Shown in pieces: positions 34,940 through 44,284 of a DNA stretch of 64,000 nucleotides. Numbering within the stretch: the stretch's first letter is position 1; each line of letters starts with the position of its first letter. The stretch is from the NCBI GenBank assembly GCA_965262305.1, contig CBDHEY010000004.1, positions 1,240,001-1,304,000 of the forward strand. The letters are read 5' to 3'. This DNA is from CBDHEY01 sp965262305. Lineage in GTDB: Bacteria > Pseudomonadota > Gammaproteobacteria > Pseudomonadales > Cellvibrionaceae. The position numbers and the translations under genes are program-made. The notes beneath the pieces were generated by a model, which worked only from the letters and a program-made list of their open reading frames with translations, ran no database searches and was not told where the DNA came from.

Positions 34940-37108
34940 GTGAATCCGGTAATAAAAAAATTTCAGTATGGTAAAGATACCGTAATATTAGAAACAGGGC
35001 GCATCGCACGGCAAGCCACAGGTGCGGTTTTAGTAAGTATGGGTGAAACGTCTGTATTGTGCACTGTAGTAGGAGCTAAAGAAGCGACTGCGGGACAAGA
35101 CTTTTTCCCGTTATCAGTACATTATCAAGAAAAAGCTTATGCAGCAGGAAAAATTCCTGGTGGTTTTTTAAAGCGCGAAGGTCGGCCTTCAGAGAAAGAA
35201 ACTTTAACCTCAAGACTTATTGATCGTCCAATTCGCCCATTGTTTCCAAATGGATTTCTAAATGAAGTCCAAGTTATCTGCACAGTTGTTTCTGCCGAGA
35301 AAGATGTTGATCCTGACATTGCAGCTATGATTGGAACCTCTGCTGCACTTGCTATTTCAGGCATCCCTTTTAATGGGCCCGTTGGCGCAGCGAGAGTTGG
35401 TTATTCCCAAGAAGATGGTTATTTGCTGAACCCCACGTACTCGAGCTTAAAAGAATCCGAATTGGATATGGTTGTTGCTGGCACTAAAGATGCAGTTCTG
35501 ATGGTGGAATCTGAGGCGGAAGAGTTGCCAGAAGATATTATGCTTGGTGCTGTTTTGTATGCACATCAAGAAATGCAAGCTGTGGTTCAAGCAGTAAACG
35601 AATTGGCTGCAGATGCAGGAAAAGAAAAGTGGCATTGGGAGCCACCCACCATTAACGAAGAACTTCATTCAGCTGTTGCTAGAGGTTTTGAAGATTCAAT
35701 TGGTGTTGCATATCGAATTACTGACAAAGCAAAGCGTTATGATCGATTAGATGAATTGCGCACTCAAGCTGTTGAAGAGCTGGTATCTGAGGAAAATGAT
35801 ATTGCTGAAGAAGAAGTCCGCGAGATATTTGGAAAAATTCAGAAGAACATAGTACGCACGCGTGTGGTGGCAGGTGAGCCAAGAATTGATGGCCGTGATA
35901 ATAAGACGGTTCGTCCACTTCAAGTTGAAGTTGGTGTATTACCAAAAGTACATGGTTCCGCTTTATTTACTCGTGGAGAAACACAGGCATTAGTGGTTGC
36001 AACTTTAGGTTCTGCACGAGACGCTCAGATAGTCGATGCTTTAGAGGGTGAACATCGTGACCCATTCATGCTGCACTATAACTTCCCTCCATACTCTGTT
36101 GGTGAAGCAGGGCGCATGGGATCTGTAGGCCGCAGAGAGATTGGGCATGGTCGGTTAGCCCGACGCGGTGTCGCCGCGATGTTACCGAAAGAAGATGAAT
36201 TTCCATATAGTATTCGTGTGGTTAGTGAAATTACCGAATCTAATGGTTCGAGTTCGATGGCTTCGGTTTGTGGTTCGAGCTTAGCATTGATGGATGCGGG
36301 CGTTCCACTAAAAGCACCGGTTGCGGGTATTGCAATGGGGCTGGTTAAAGAAAGTGATGGATTCGCAGTCTTGACTGATATTCTTGGTGATGAAGATCAC
36401 CTTGGGGATATGGATTTTAAAGTCGCCGGTTCGACAAGTGGTATCACTGCACTTCAGATGGATATTAAAATAGAAGGCATTACTGAAGAAATCATGGAAA
36501 TCGCCTTAGAGCAAGCGCTAGCGGCGCGTCTGCATATCCTTGCTGAAATGAATAAGGTGATCGATCAATCTCGTACAGAACTTTCTGATACTGCACCGCA
36601 ATTCCATACCATGAATGTTGATCCTGAAAAGATTCGAGACATTATTGGTAAAGGTGGCGCAACTATCCGCGCGATTACCGAGGAAACGGGAGTGTCAATT
36701 GATATCGATGATGACGGTTCTGTTAAAATTTATGCCGATGATGGAGAAGGTCTACGTTCTGCCATCCTTAAAATTGAAGAGATTACAGCAGAAGCGGAAG
36801 TCGGTACTACATACAGTGGTAAAGTTGTTCGTCTCGCAGATTTTGGTGCCTTTGTTAACTTCCTTCCAGGCAAAGACGGTTTAGTGCATATTTCTCAAAT
36901 TGCGCACGAGCGTGTTAAGAATGTTGAAGATTACTTAGAAGTTGGTCAGGTCGTTGATGTTAAATGCATGGATATCGATAACCGCGGACGTATTAAGCTT
37001 TCTATTAAAGAACTTTTAGAAAAGCCTGAAGAACCTGAGACCAAAACGGAAGATACAGGCGAAGCATCCAATACAAACGAAGTGGTTGAATCAAAAGATT
37101 CTGAATGA
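34940..37108 (+). CDS. pnp: Polyribonucleotide nucleotidyltransferase (PNPase)
   Basis: A 722-residue phosphorolytic 3'-5' exoribonuclease of the degradosome. It has two RNase PH-like domains joined by a helical domain, then a KH domain (KIRDIIGKGGATIRAI) and an S1 domain (YSGKVVRLADFGAFVNFLPGKDGLVHIS), ending with an acidic tail. Length is normal. The start is GTG 34940 with AAGGA upstream. The 225-bp leader contains an inverted repeat TTCGAC/GTCGAA (34788-34816) and a small GGCG/CGCC hairpin near 34903; E. coli pnp is autoregulated through an RNase III-cut leader hairpin, and these may serve similarly. Confidence 0.97.
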   Translation: MNPVIKKFQYGKDTVILETGRIARQATGAVLVSMGETSVLCTVVGAKEATAGQDFFPLSVHYQEKAYAAGKIPGGFLKREGRPSEKETLTSRLIDRPIRPLFPNGFLNEVQVICTVVSAEKDVDPDIAAMIGTSAALAISGIPFNGPVGAARVGYSQEDGYLLNPTYSSLKESELDMVVAGTKDAVLMVESEAEELPEDIMLGAVLYAHQEMQAVVQAVNELAADAGKEKWHWEPPTINEELHSAVARGFEDSIGVAYRITDKAKRYDRLDELRTQAVEELVSEENDIAEEEVREIFGKIQKNIVRTRVVAGEPRIDGRDNKTVRPLQVEVGVLPKVHGSALFTRGETQALVVATLGSARDAQIVDALEGEHRDPFMLHYNFPPYSVGEAGRMGSVGRREIGHGRLARRGVAAMLPKEDEFPYSIRVVSEITESNGSSSMASVCGSSLALMDAGVPLKAPVAGIAMGLVKESDGFAVLTDILGDEDHLGDMDFKVAGSTSGITALQMDIKIEGITEEIMEIALEQALAARLHILAEMNKVIDQSRTELSDTAPQFHTMNVDPEKIRDIIGKGGATIRAITEETGVSIDIDDDGSVKIYADDGEGLRSAILKIEEITAEAEVGTTYSGKVVRLADFGAFVNFLPGKDGLVHISQIAHERVKNVEDYLEVGQVVDVKCMDIDNRGRIKLSIKELLEKPEEPETKTEDTGEASNTNEVVESKDSE

Positions 37109-37133
37109 TTGAAATAAATAATCTGTCAAATCA

Positions 37134-37157
37134 AGCCCGCGTAATGTGGGCTTTTTT
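37134..37157 (+). terminator. Terminator after pnp, overlapping the start of the mipA-like gene
   Basis: AGCCCGC pairs with GTGGGCT (one G-T pair) across the loop GTAAT, followed by TTTTTT. The hairpin contains the in-frame ATG at 37144 that could start the downstream outer-membrane protein. Confidence 0.8.
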
Positions 37158-37977
37158 ATGCGGAAAACTATTTTTTCCGGCTTTTTTTATTTTGCTTTTT
37201 GTGGCGGTTAGTCCTTTTGTTGATGCAAAAGAGGACGCAAAGCACAAACCCAAATTTGAAGTAGGAGTGCTTGGTATTGGTCAATATCTTCGTGAGTACC
37301 GTGGCTCCAAGGCGACCGAGTTTAGAGTATTACCGTTGCCATTTTTTTTATATCGCGGAGATTTCTTCAAGGTTGATCGAAATGGAGCTAGAGCGGAATT
37401 TTTAGCTAATGACCAATATGAATTTAAATTAAGTGGTGGCGGTTCGTTAAGTGGCGGTGGATCCGAGTCTGAAGCTCGAAGAGGCATGCCTGAGCTTGAT
37501 TCCGCTTTTGAGTTGGGCCCATCATTTAACATTAACCTCACAGGGAAAGGATTTAGTCGAGGTTTAGAAGTTAATTTTCCTGTACGGGCCGTTATCAGCT
37601 ATGACGGCTTTTCCATGACTCATCGAGGTTATCTTTTTAACCCTAAATTCACATATAAGTTTGCACCATTTGCAAAAGGCTGGGCTACCCGAGTTCAATT
37701 AGGTGCGTTATATGGCACTCGTTCTTATCATAGCTATTACTATGATGTGGCTCCCGAATTTGTTACGGAAAATCGTGGAGAATTTTCATCAACTTCTGGA
37801 TATAGCGGAACATTTTCCCGAATTACTGTTCGCAAGCGAGATGAAAAATACTTCTATGGATTTAGTTTAAGGTATGACAATCTCTCTGGAGCGGTTATAG
37901 AGGATAGCTCTCTTGTAGAGACCAACGATTATTTTTCTATAAGTTTTGCTGCTGCATATATCTTCTGGACGCCATAG
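37144..37977 (+). CDS. MipA/OmpV family outer-membrane protein
   Basis: An exported barrel protein of the MipA/OmpV family: KPKFEVGVLGIGQYLREYRGS at the mature start, then RVLPLPFFLYRGDFFKVDRNGARAEF-type strands and a C-terminal aromatic-rich strand. E. coli MipA scaffolds murein enzymes; other members are porin-like. Two starts are possible. ATG 37105 overlaps the pnp stop (ATGA) and gives a 290-residue protein with a long N-region. ATG 37144 gives a normal signal peptide (MWAFLCGKLFFPAFF, cleavage near VDA) but lies inside the terminator hairpin. I prefer the latter on signal-peptide grounds only. Confidence 0.82.
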   Translation: MWAFLCGKLFFPAFFILLFVAVSPFVDAKEDAKHKPKFEVGVLGIGQYLREYRGSKATEFRVLPLPFFLYRGDFFKVDRNGARAEFLANDQYEFKLSGGGSLSGGGSESEARRGMPELDSAFELGPSFNINLTGKGFSRGLEVNFPVRAVISYDGFSMTHRGYLFNPKFTYKFAPFAKGWATRVQLGALYGTRSYHSYYYDVAPEFVTENRGEFSSTSGYSGTFSRITVRKRDEKYFYGFSLRYDNLSGAVIEDSSLVETNDYFSISFAAAYIFWTP

Positions 37978-38001
37978 CTTGATTAAAAAATAGAAACGTT
38001 G

Positions 38002-39609
38002 TTATAGAAATAAAATACTGATTCCCGTCACTAGAAGTATCGCCGCGATTAAGTTGGAAACTTGTTCTGAGAGTGCTGCTATTCCAATTAAACCCGCAAC
38101 CGCAATAATTTTAGCGATAGTTCTGCTTAGCTTTTCGTTTCGATTTTTTTCAATGGCTAGGCTGGCTTTTTGAATGTCAGGCACAGCCTCTGAAACTTTT
38201 TTTAAATGATTAAAAGAATCAAAAGCAAGATAAGGTAGTTCTGGCGCCCTTTCCAACCAGTCTGGTGAGTGATATTTAAATTGTTTCCATAGTGTCTTTG
38301 GGTGATATCTCTCTTTAATCCATCTTTCTAAAAATGGGTGAGCCGTATCCCACAAATCCAAGTCGGGATAGAGCTGGCGTCCAAGCCCTTCGATATTTAA
38401 AAGCGTTTTTTGTAGTAAAACTAATTGTGGTTGCACTGGCATATTAAAACGGCGAGCCGTTTGAAATAGTGTAATAAGTGCTTCTCCGAAGGATATTTCT
38501 TTTAGGGGTTTTTCGAATATTGGTTCGCAAACGCTGCGTATTGCTGATTCAAACCCACTAATCGATGTTTCTTGCGGCACCCAGCCACTTGTGACATGAA
38601 GTTCAGCCACCTGACGATAATCACGGCGAAACATCGCAATAAGGTTGCGAGCTAAATAATATTGATCTTCTTGTGTTAGTGAACCAACAATTGCGAAATC
38701 AACGGCAATGTAAGTAGGGTTTTGAGGGGTTTTTTTTGAAACAAAAACATTTCCAGGGTGCATGTCTGCATGAAAGAAATTGTGTTCGAATACCTGAGTA
38801 AAAAAAACCTCTACTCCTCGTTCAGCAAGTTTTTTGAAATGAGTCCCTTGATCTTTCAGTTTATTGATGTGAGTAACGGGAATACCATAAATTCGTTCCA
38901 TGACCAAGACGCGCTTATTGGTATACTTCCAATAAATTTGTGGAATATATAAATCGTTATTTTCTTCAAAGTTTCGCCTTAACTGTGAGGCATTTGCGGC
39001 TTCGCGAGCTAAATCAAGTTCGTCAAATATGGTTGTCTGATAATCTTTAACGACTTCTATTAGGCGAAAGCGTCGGCCCTCTGCGCTGATTCTTTCAACC
39101 CAATTAGCTATTCCAAGTAATAGCTTAGTATCTTTCTCAATAATTTCGTCTATACCAGGACGGATACTTTTTATAATCACTTCTTCGCCAGTTTTAAGAA
39201 CTCCTGTGTGAACCTGGGCTACAGAAGCTGAAGCTAGAGGGGATTTATCAAATTGTTCAAAAATTTCTTCAACTTTACCACCCAGTGAGTGCTCGACAAT
39301 AGATACAAATTTTTCTGAAGCGAAAGGAGTAACGTTATCTTGTAATTGGCTGAGTTCAATAACGATATCGTTGGGAACTATGTCTGGGCGCGTCGAAAGT
39401 AACTGGCCAAATTTGACGAATATAGGGCCAAGTTCTTCAAACGCAAAACGCAGCCGTTCGCCTCTATTGTTGTTGTTTTGTGGGTAAAGTTTAAAAAAGT
39501 AAAATGGTATTCTGTATTTAAAAGGAATCGCTGAAATATTTACGAGCTTATCGAGTCGATATTTGCCGATTACTCTAATAATTTCGTAAACACGTTTTAA
39601 GCTAGACAC
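38002..39609 (-). CDS. ubiB: Ubiquinone biosynthesis regulatory protein kinase-like UbiB
   Basis: A 535-residue ABC1/ADCK-type atypical kinase required for ubiquinone synthesis. The KxGQ signature appears as FVKFGQLLSTRPDIVP, the lysine segment as EEVIIKSIRPG, and the catalytic loop as FFHADMHPGNVFV. Two hydrophobic helices at the C-terminus (IIAVAGLIGIAALSE and NLIAAILLVTGISILFL) anchor it in the membrane. It is the last gene of the ubiE-ubiJ-ubiB operon, 16 bp after ubiJ. Confidence 0.95.
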   Translation of the reverse strand: MSSLKRVYEIIRVIGKYRLDKLVNISAIPFKYRIPFYFFKLYPQNNNNRGERLRFAFEELGPIFVKFGQLLSTRPDIVPNDIVIELSQLQDNVTPFASEKFVSIVEHSLGGKVEEIFEQFDKSPLASASVAQVHTGVLKTGEEVIIKSIRPGIDEIIEKDTKLLLGIANWVERISAEGRRFRLIEVVKDYQTTIFDELDLAREAANASQLRRNFEENNDLYIPQIYWKYTNKRVLVMERIYGIPVTHINKLKDQGTHFKKLAERGVEVFFTQVFEHNFFHADMHPGNVFVSKKTPQNPTYIAVDFAIVGSLTQEDQYYLARNLIAMFRRDYRQVAELHVTSGWVPQETSISGFESAIRSVCEPIFEKPLKEISFGEALITLFQTARRFNMPVQPQLVLLQKTLLNIEGLGRQLYPDLDLWDTAHPFLERWIKERYHPKTLWKQFKYHSPDWLERAPELPYLAFDSFNHLKKVSEAVPDIQKASLAIEKNRNEKLSRTIAKIIAVAGLIGIAALSEQVSNLIAAILLVTGISILFL

Positions 39610-39625
39610 CCAGACTTGTCCTTAA

Positions 39626-40258
39626 TTAATTGTTAGAGATTTTTTGTTTTATTTGTTGCACTTTAGCTAAGACTCGGTTTGCATCGCTTTTTATTTGATC
39701 AATACTATTGTTAAGAGTTTCCAGTTCGATATTAGTAGGAAGCAGTTGAAGTTCTTCCGTCAAAATATCGGGTAAATGTTTTAACGAATGAGCTGTGATG
39801 CTTCTAACTTGATTCGTTTTAAAGCGAATTATATTTGCAATATTGTGGCCGATCACTGGGCCTAGTTTTTCACTAATTGCATCTTCCCAATCGATATCTA
39901 AGTGACTAAAAGCATCTCGAAATTCTTGCAGTACTCCGATTTTGCCCGATACCGAAACGCCGCTACCAGTAACAGAATTTTCTCCATTAAGTATTAACCC
40001 AATAAGATCTAAAAATTTTCCGTTGATCTCGACATCGCTATAGGTTTCACTCATGTTTTGAATTGAAACTTTGCCATCGACTATATTTATGTACGCGACA
40101 AAGTCAGGTTGAGAACAGTTTAATTTTAGCTTTTTATCTTCTAGGTTAGTGAGTTTTTGCCGTGTCCCCGGATCGTACTTGAGTGCTTCGTTAATGATAA
40201 ATTCTGCAGAACTCAGAAATTGGTGCTGAGAAAATTCTGAGAAGTCAAAATTTAACAT
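39626..40258 (-). CDS. ubiJ: Ubiquinone biosynthesis accessory factor UbiJ
   Basis: A 210-residue protein with an SCP2 sterol-carrier-like domain (about residues 15-110) followed by a C-terminal coiled coil. UbiJ and UbiK form the lipid-binding assembly factor of the cytosolic Ubi complex. Sequence conservation is normally weak, so the assignment leans on its place between ubiE (three bases upstream) and ubiB, the standard order. Confidence 0.9.
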   Translation of the reverse strand: MLNFDFSEFSQHQFLSSAEFIINEALKYDPGTRQKLTNLEDKKLKLNCSQPDFVAYINIVDGKVSIQNMSETYSDVEINGKFLDLIGLILNGENSVTGSGVSVSGKIGVLQEFRDAFSHLDIDWEDAISEKLGPVIGHNIANIIRFKTNQVRSITAHSLKHLPDILTEELQLLPTNIELETLNNSIDQIKSDANRVLAKVQQIKQKISNN

Positions 40259-40260
40259 AT

Positions 40261-41010
40261 TTAGACTTTGATCCCCTTATGAAGTGCGACTATGCCACCG
40301 CTAAGATTGTAGTACTGTGTTTGAGAAAAACCGGCATCATCCATCATTGATTTGAGTGTGGATTGATCTGGGTGCATACGAATACTTTCGGCAAGATATT
40401 TATAGCTGTCGGAATCGTTAGCAATGAGCTTGCCCATCATGGGGAGTACGCTGAATGAATAGGCGTCATAAGCTCTTTCGAGAAGTTTATTTTGTGGTTT
40501 GGAAAATTCTAAAATCAACAATCGACCGCCAGGTTTTAATACTTCCAGCATAGACCGGAGGGCTTTGTCCTTATCGGTTACGTTTCTTAGTCCAAAAGCT
40601 ATTGTGATGCAGTCAAATGTGTCTGATTCAAAGGGTAGCGATTGAGCATCTGCTTGAGCGTAATAGGTGTTTCCCGCAATCCCTTGATCAATAAGCTTGT
40701 CCCTACCAACATTTAACATAGAGTCGTTAATATCTGCGAGTACAACGCTTCCTCGTTCGCCGACAATTTTTGAGAATTGTTGTGTGAGATCCCCGGTTCC
40801 GCCGGCAATATCAAGCACTTTCTGTCCGGGGCGAACAGCGGAAATTTCAATCGTAAATTTTTTCCATATGCGATGGATTCCACCTGACATTAGGTCGTTC
40901 ATCAAGTCATACTTTGAAGCCACCGAATGAAAGACATTGGCAACGCGCTTCGCCTTATCGGATACATTGACTTCTTCGTAACCAAAGTGGGTGGTTTTTT
41001 CTTCTGTCAT
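40261..41010 (-). CDS. ubiE: Ubiquinone/menaquinone C-methyltransferase UbiE
   Basis: A SAM-dependent methyltransferase for the C2 methylation of the quinone ring. The family signatures VASKYDLMNDLMSGGIHRIWK, VLDIAGGTGDL (motif I) and ITIAFGLRNVTDKDKAL are present. The frame extends to 41082, but the first 24 residues are not part of the family; ATG 41010 (MTEEKTTHFGYEEV) is the likely start, giving 249 residues. No strong Shine-Dalgarno supports either choice. Confidence 0.95.
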   Translation of the reverse strand: MTEEKTTHFGYEEVNVSDKAKRVANVFHSVASKYDLMNDLMSGGIHRIWKKFTIEISAVRPGQKVLDIAGGTGDLTQQFSKIVGERGSVVLADINDSMLNVGRDKLIDQGIAGNTYYAQADAQSLPFESDTFDCITIAFGLRNVTDKDKALRSMLEVLKPGGRLLILEFSKPQNKLLERAYDAYSFSVLPMMGKLIANDSDSYKYLAESIRMHPDQSTLKSMMDDAGFSQTQYYNLSGGIVALHKGIKV

Positions 41011-41136
41011 AGAATTAAGAAATATCCAGTTACTGTAGTTTGAATCTAATTGACGTATACATAACTGCTTATTGTACGCCATAGCCGTGTATTGGCCAAT
41101 TGGAATCCATAGAACGAAATATTTATACTTTAGCGT

Positions 41137-41538
41137 TTATTTTTTATTCGAAGGAGAGGTGGCAGGATTGACCCATTTTAAATTGGCGGTATATTCTGAT
41201 TCCGAAAATGACTTAACTTTTTCTTGATACCTTTTCCAAAGTATATCCTTATTCTCGCCGAGTTCTTTCAGATATTGCCAAGAGTAAATACCGCTATCAT
41301 GGCCGTCATCGAAAGAAATTCTTATAGCGTAATTACCTTGTACGCTAATATCTACAATATTAACGTTTTCCTTATTTAATTGAAGAATCTCCTGGCCTGG
41401 ACCGTGTCCCTTTACTTCAGCCGAAGGGGAATGTGTTCGCAGGTATTCAGCGCTTAGTCGATATGATGATGAATTAAAAACGATCTCTAATTCTTGCGAT
41501 TTTTTGTGTAGTTTTATATCTCTCGGCGCTTCATTCAT
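41137..41538 (-). CDS. DUF971 family protein
   Basis: A 133-residue protein with the DUF971 (gamma-butyrobetaine hydroxylase N-terminal-like) fold: PRDIKLHKKSQELEIVF, SAEYLRTHSPSAEVKGHG and FDDGHDSGIYSWQYLKELG. Members are small iron- or zinc-binding domains found alone beside hslVU. Here too it follows hslU by 34 bp and precedes ubiE. Its function is unproven. Confidence 0.88.
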   Translation of the reverse strand: MNEAPRDIKLHKKSQELEIVFNSSSYRLSAEYLRTHSPSAEVKGHGPGQEILQLNKENVNIVDISVQGNYAIRISFDDGHDSGIYSWQYLKELGENKDILWKRYQEKVKSFSESEYTANLKWVNPATSPSNKK

Positions 41539-41572
41539 CTTTAAAAGAAATTATTAATTTTTGCTGTGTTTC

Positions 41573-42886
41573 TTACAAAATAAATCTACTGAGATCTTCA
41601 TTTTGAGAAAGTTCTCCCAATTGAGTATCGACGAAGTTAGCATCTATTTTTATATGTTTATTTTCTAATCCCGTTTCATAAGAAATATCTTCTAGTAGCT
41701 TTTCTAGCACCGTGTGAAGCCTTCTTGCACCAATATTTTCAGTATTTTCATTCACATTAAAAGCAGTTTCAGCGATACGACGAATACCATCTTTTGTGAA
41801 CTCGATGTCTATCCCTTCTGTTTTCAACAAGGCTATATGCTGTTTAGTGAGAGATGCATCTGGTTCTATTAAGATGCGTTCGAAATCATCAGGACTCAAA
41901 GCCTGCATTTCGACTCGAATCGGTAATCGGCCTTGAAGTTCGGGAATGAGATCAGATGGTTTCGCTAAATGGAAAGCGCCTGAAGCTATAAATAATATGT
42001 GGTCTGTTTTAATCATTCCGTGTTTGGTGCTTACTGTGCTGCCTTCAATGAGTGGTAGAAGGTCTCTTTGTACGCCTTCGCGCGAAACGTCGCCCCCGCT
42101 GTTACCTTCACGTTTACATACCTTATCGATTTCATCTAAGAAAACGATACCGTTTTGTTCAGCGGCTGAAATTGCTAGAGATTTAATCTCTTCTTCATTC
42201 ACTAGCTTGGATGCTTCTTCATCTGTGAGCTTTTTAAACGCTTTTTTAACGCTCAGTTTTGTTTTTTTCTTTTTGTCTGAGGAAATATTGGAAAACATGT
42301 TCTGCAATTGGCTTGTCATGTCTTCCATGCCGGGAGGAGCCATAATTTCTACCCCAACCTGTGGTGCAGAAACTTCAATTTCAATTTCCTTATCATTTAG
42401 CTCGCCCTCGCGTAGTTTTTTTCTGAAGATCTGACGAGTATTAGATTCTTGGGGCACCTCGTCGACCCGGGCAGGTGGCAAAAGTGCATCTAAAATACGA
42501 TCTTCTGCTGCTTCCTCTGCGCGAAATTTTACTTTTTCCATTTCTTGCTCTCGATGCATTTTTATCGAGCGTTCTACCAGGTCTCGTACAATAGATTCGA
42601 CGTCGCGTCCGACATAGCCCACCTCGGTGAATTTAGTGGCTTCAACCTTCATAAAAGGGGCATTTGCTATTTTAGCTAGGCGTCTAGCGATTTCTGTTTT
42701 GCCCACACCTGTAGGGCCTATCATAAGAATATTTTTTGGTGTAACTTCATTTCTCAGCGGTTCATCTAGCTGCATTCTGCGCCAACGATTTCGCAATGCG
42801 ATGGCGACAGCTTTCTTTGCGGATTCTTGACCAACAATATGTTTATTTAATTCGTGAACGATTTCACTTGGAGTCATCTGTGACAT
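41573..42886 (-). CDS. hslU: HslU ATPase of the HslVU protease
   Basis: A 437-residue AAA+ unfoldase that feeds the HslV peptidase. Walker A is GPTGVGKT at 57-64, Walker B is in IVFLDEIDKV, the I domain lies between (about 110-230), and the C-terminal end SRFIL is the tail that inserts into HslV. Length is normal. The ATG at 42886 is 32 bp after the hslV stop. Co-expression from the upstream heat-shock-type promoter is likely. Confidence 0.97.
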   Translation of the reverse strand: MSQMTPSEIVHELNKHIVGQESAKKAVAIALRNRWRRMQLDEPLRNEVTPKNILMIGPTGVGKTEIARRLAKIANAPFMKVEATKFTEVGYVGRDVESIVRDLVERSIKMHREQEMEKVKFRAEEAAEDRILDALLPPARVDEVPQESNTRQIFRKKLREGELNDKEIEIEVSAPQVGVEIMAPPGMEDMTSQLQNMFSNISSDKKKKTKLSVKKAFKKLTDEEASKLVNEEEIKSLAISAAEQNGIVFLDEIDKVCKREGNSGGDVSREGVQRDLLPLIEGSTVSTKHGMIKTDHILFIASGAFHLAKPSDLIPELQGRLPIRVEMQALSPDDFERILIEPDASLTKQHIALLKTEGIDIEFTKDGIRRIAETAFNVNENTENIGARRLHTVLEKLLEDISYETGLENKHIKIDANFVDTQLGELSQNEDLSRFIL

Positions 42887-42918
42887 GGTCTGCCTTAGGT
42901 CTATTTCCCTTTAAGGGA

Positions 42919-43458
42919 TTAAAAATGGAGTTCTTCTATTGTGTGACTATGATTTGTATAAACACAGACGTCGCCTGCTATCGTCAGGCCTTTTTGCACA
43001 ATGGTTTTAGCATCAAGCTCGGTGTTGTCTAGAAGTGCTCTTGCAGCAGATTGCGCAAACGCGCCTCCAGAGCCTATTGCAATCAAATCGTCTTCCGGTT
43101 GAATAACATCGCCATTACCCGTAACGATTAATGACGCTTCTTTATTTGCGACCGCAAGCAAGGCTTCAAGGCGCCTCAATGCTCTATCAGTTCTCCAGTC
43201 TTTCGCTAATTCCACGGCAGCACGGACAAGTTGGCCACTATGAGTTTCTAGTTTCGCTTCGAAACGCTCAAAAAGGGTGAAAGCATCTGCCGTTCCACCT
43301 GCAAACCCAGCGATTACTTGATCTTTATATAAACGCCTAACTTTACGAGCGTTTCCTTTCATAATCGTATTGCCAAGCGATACTTGTCCATCTCCACCGA
43401 TAACGACCGAATTATTGCGGCGGACAGAGAGAATAGTTGTTCCTCTATATTGTTCCAC
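42919..43458 (-). CDS. hslV: HslV peptidase subunit
   Basis: A 179-residue threonine peptidase that forms a double hexamer capped by HslU. The N-terminal catalytic threonine lies in RGTTILSVRRNNSVVIGGDGQVS, exposed after removal of a short leader (MEQYRG). GFAGGTADAFTLFERFE and the SGGAFAQSAARAL segment are conserved. The start codon is GTG at 43458 with a purine-rich AAAGAGA about ten bases upstream. Confidence 0.97.
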   Translation of the reverse strand: MEQYRGTTILSVRRNNSVVIGGDGQVSLGNTIMKGNARKVRRLYKDQVIAGFAGGTADAFTLFERFEAKLETHSGQLVRAAVELAKDWRTDRALRRLEALLAVANKEASLIVTGNGDVIQPEDDLIAIGSGGAFAQSAARALLDNTELDAKTIVQKGLTIAGDVCVYTNHSHTIEELHF

Positions 43459-43489
43459 TGTTAGTCTCTTTCAAAAATTATTGGGCCAA

Positions 43490-43517
43490 TACTGGGGGAG
43501 AAAAGGTAAAATTCAAG
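43490..43517 (-). promoter_or_regulatory. Sigma-32-type heat-shock promoter of hslVU
   Basis: On the minus strand CTTGAA (43517-43512) is followed after 14 bp by CCCCAGTA (43497-43490), close to the sigma-32 consensus CTTGAA-N13/14-CCCCATnT. The predicted transcription start is about 25 bases before the hslV GTG. hslVU is under sigma-32 in E. coli. Confidence 0.75.
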
Positions 43518-43669
43518 TAGGGTCCATTTCAAAATGGGTCTATAACCTCTAATACACGCAGAAATCGATCTTAATATGCAATTAGACTGCATAGGCATTT
43601 ATTTGTGGTTAATTAAAGAGAAGTTGACGATGCCTGAATCTAATTTTTAAATAGGATCTGGTCGCAGCC

Positions 43670-44212
43670 TTACTTTTGTTTCAAAACAAGTGCTTCTAAC
43701 TTATTGTCAAGCAGCGTTTTCCGAGTGAACTCTAGCTGAGTCTTTGTGGACAACGGACCTACAAGAACTCGGTGGCGAGTATCATTGTCAGCAATTTGGG
43801 CAGCCCGTGTATGAGCTTCGGTGAGACCTAGCATTATTAGTTCAACGCGCAGTTGTTCAGCGTCTTTAGCGCTTTTAAACGATGCGACTTGCACTAGAAA
43901 AGATGATGGCTCTAATTTAGCTTTTTCCAATTTTTCTTTTGAGTTTAATTGGGGGAACTCAAATTCAGTGCTTTCCTTAAGTTTTTCGTAAAAAGTGATT
44001 GGAATCATTTTTTCAGATGTCTCTTCGATTTTCTCGAGTACGGTTTTTTGCGGCTTATCATCATTACTCTCAACATCGGATAAATGAATTAAGAACATGA
44101 CAAACGCGCCGAGTACAGCGCCAGTGAACAGCCAAACCCATCCGGGCACTTGAGATTCTGCTTTCATCCTATTCGTATGATGGTTTTTTTTAGTTGCGAG
44201 TTCGCGGGGCAT
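43670..44212 (-). CDS. SPOR-domain cell-division protein, FtsN-like
   Basis: A 180-residue inner-membrane protein. A basic cytoplasmic N-terminus (MPRELATKKNHH) is followed by one membrane helix (VWLFTGAVLGAFVMFLIHL), a linker of about 60 residues and a C-terminal SPOR domain (FLVQVASFKSAKDAEQL...HRVLVGPLSTKTQLEFT) that binds denuded septal glycan. Its position upstream of hslV matches ftsN in many gammaproteobacteria. The frame is open to 44284, but ATG 44212 starts the normal topology. It is short for FtsN, so a related SPOR protein is possible. Confidence 0.82.
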   Translation of the reverse strand: MPRELATKKNHHTNRMKAESQVPGWVWLFTGAVLGAFVMFLIHLSDVESNDDKPQKTVLEKIEETSEKMIPITFYEKLKESTEFEFPQLNSKEKLEKAKLEPSSFLVQVASFKSAKDAEQLRVELIMLGLTEAHTRAAQIADNDTRHRVLVGPLSTKTQLEFTRKTLLDNKLEALVLKQK

Positions 44213-44284
44213 ATTGATGTTTCTTTGTTTTACACGCAAGTGTAGTTGTGTTTTTTCAGGTAATTCAATTGGTAACAAAAACAA

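Noticed and set aside
41946..42434. 162-codon open frame antisense to hslU
   Set aside because: Low-complexity Ser/Leu translation, no Shine-Dalgarno or motif; hslU is intact.
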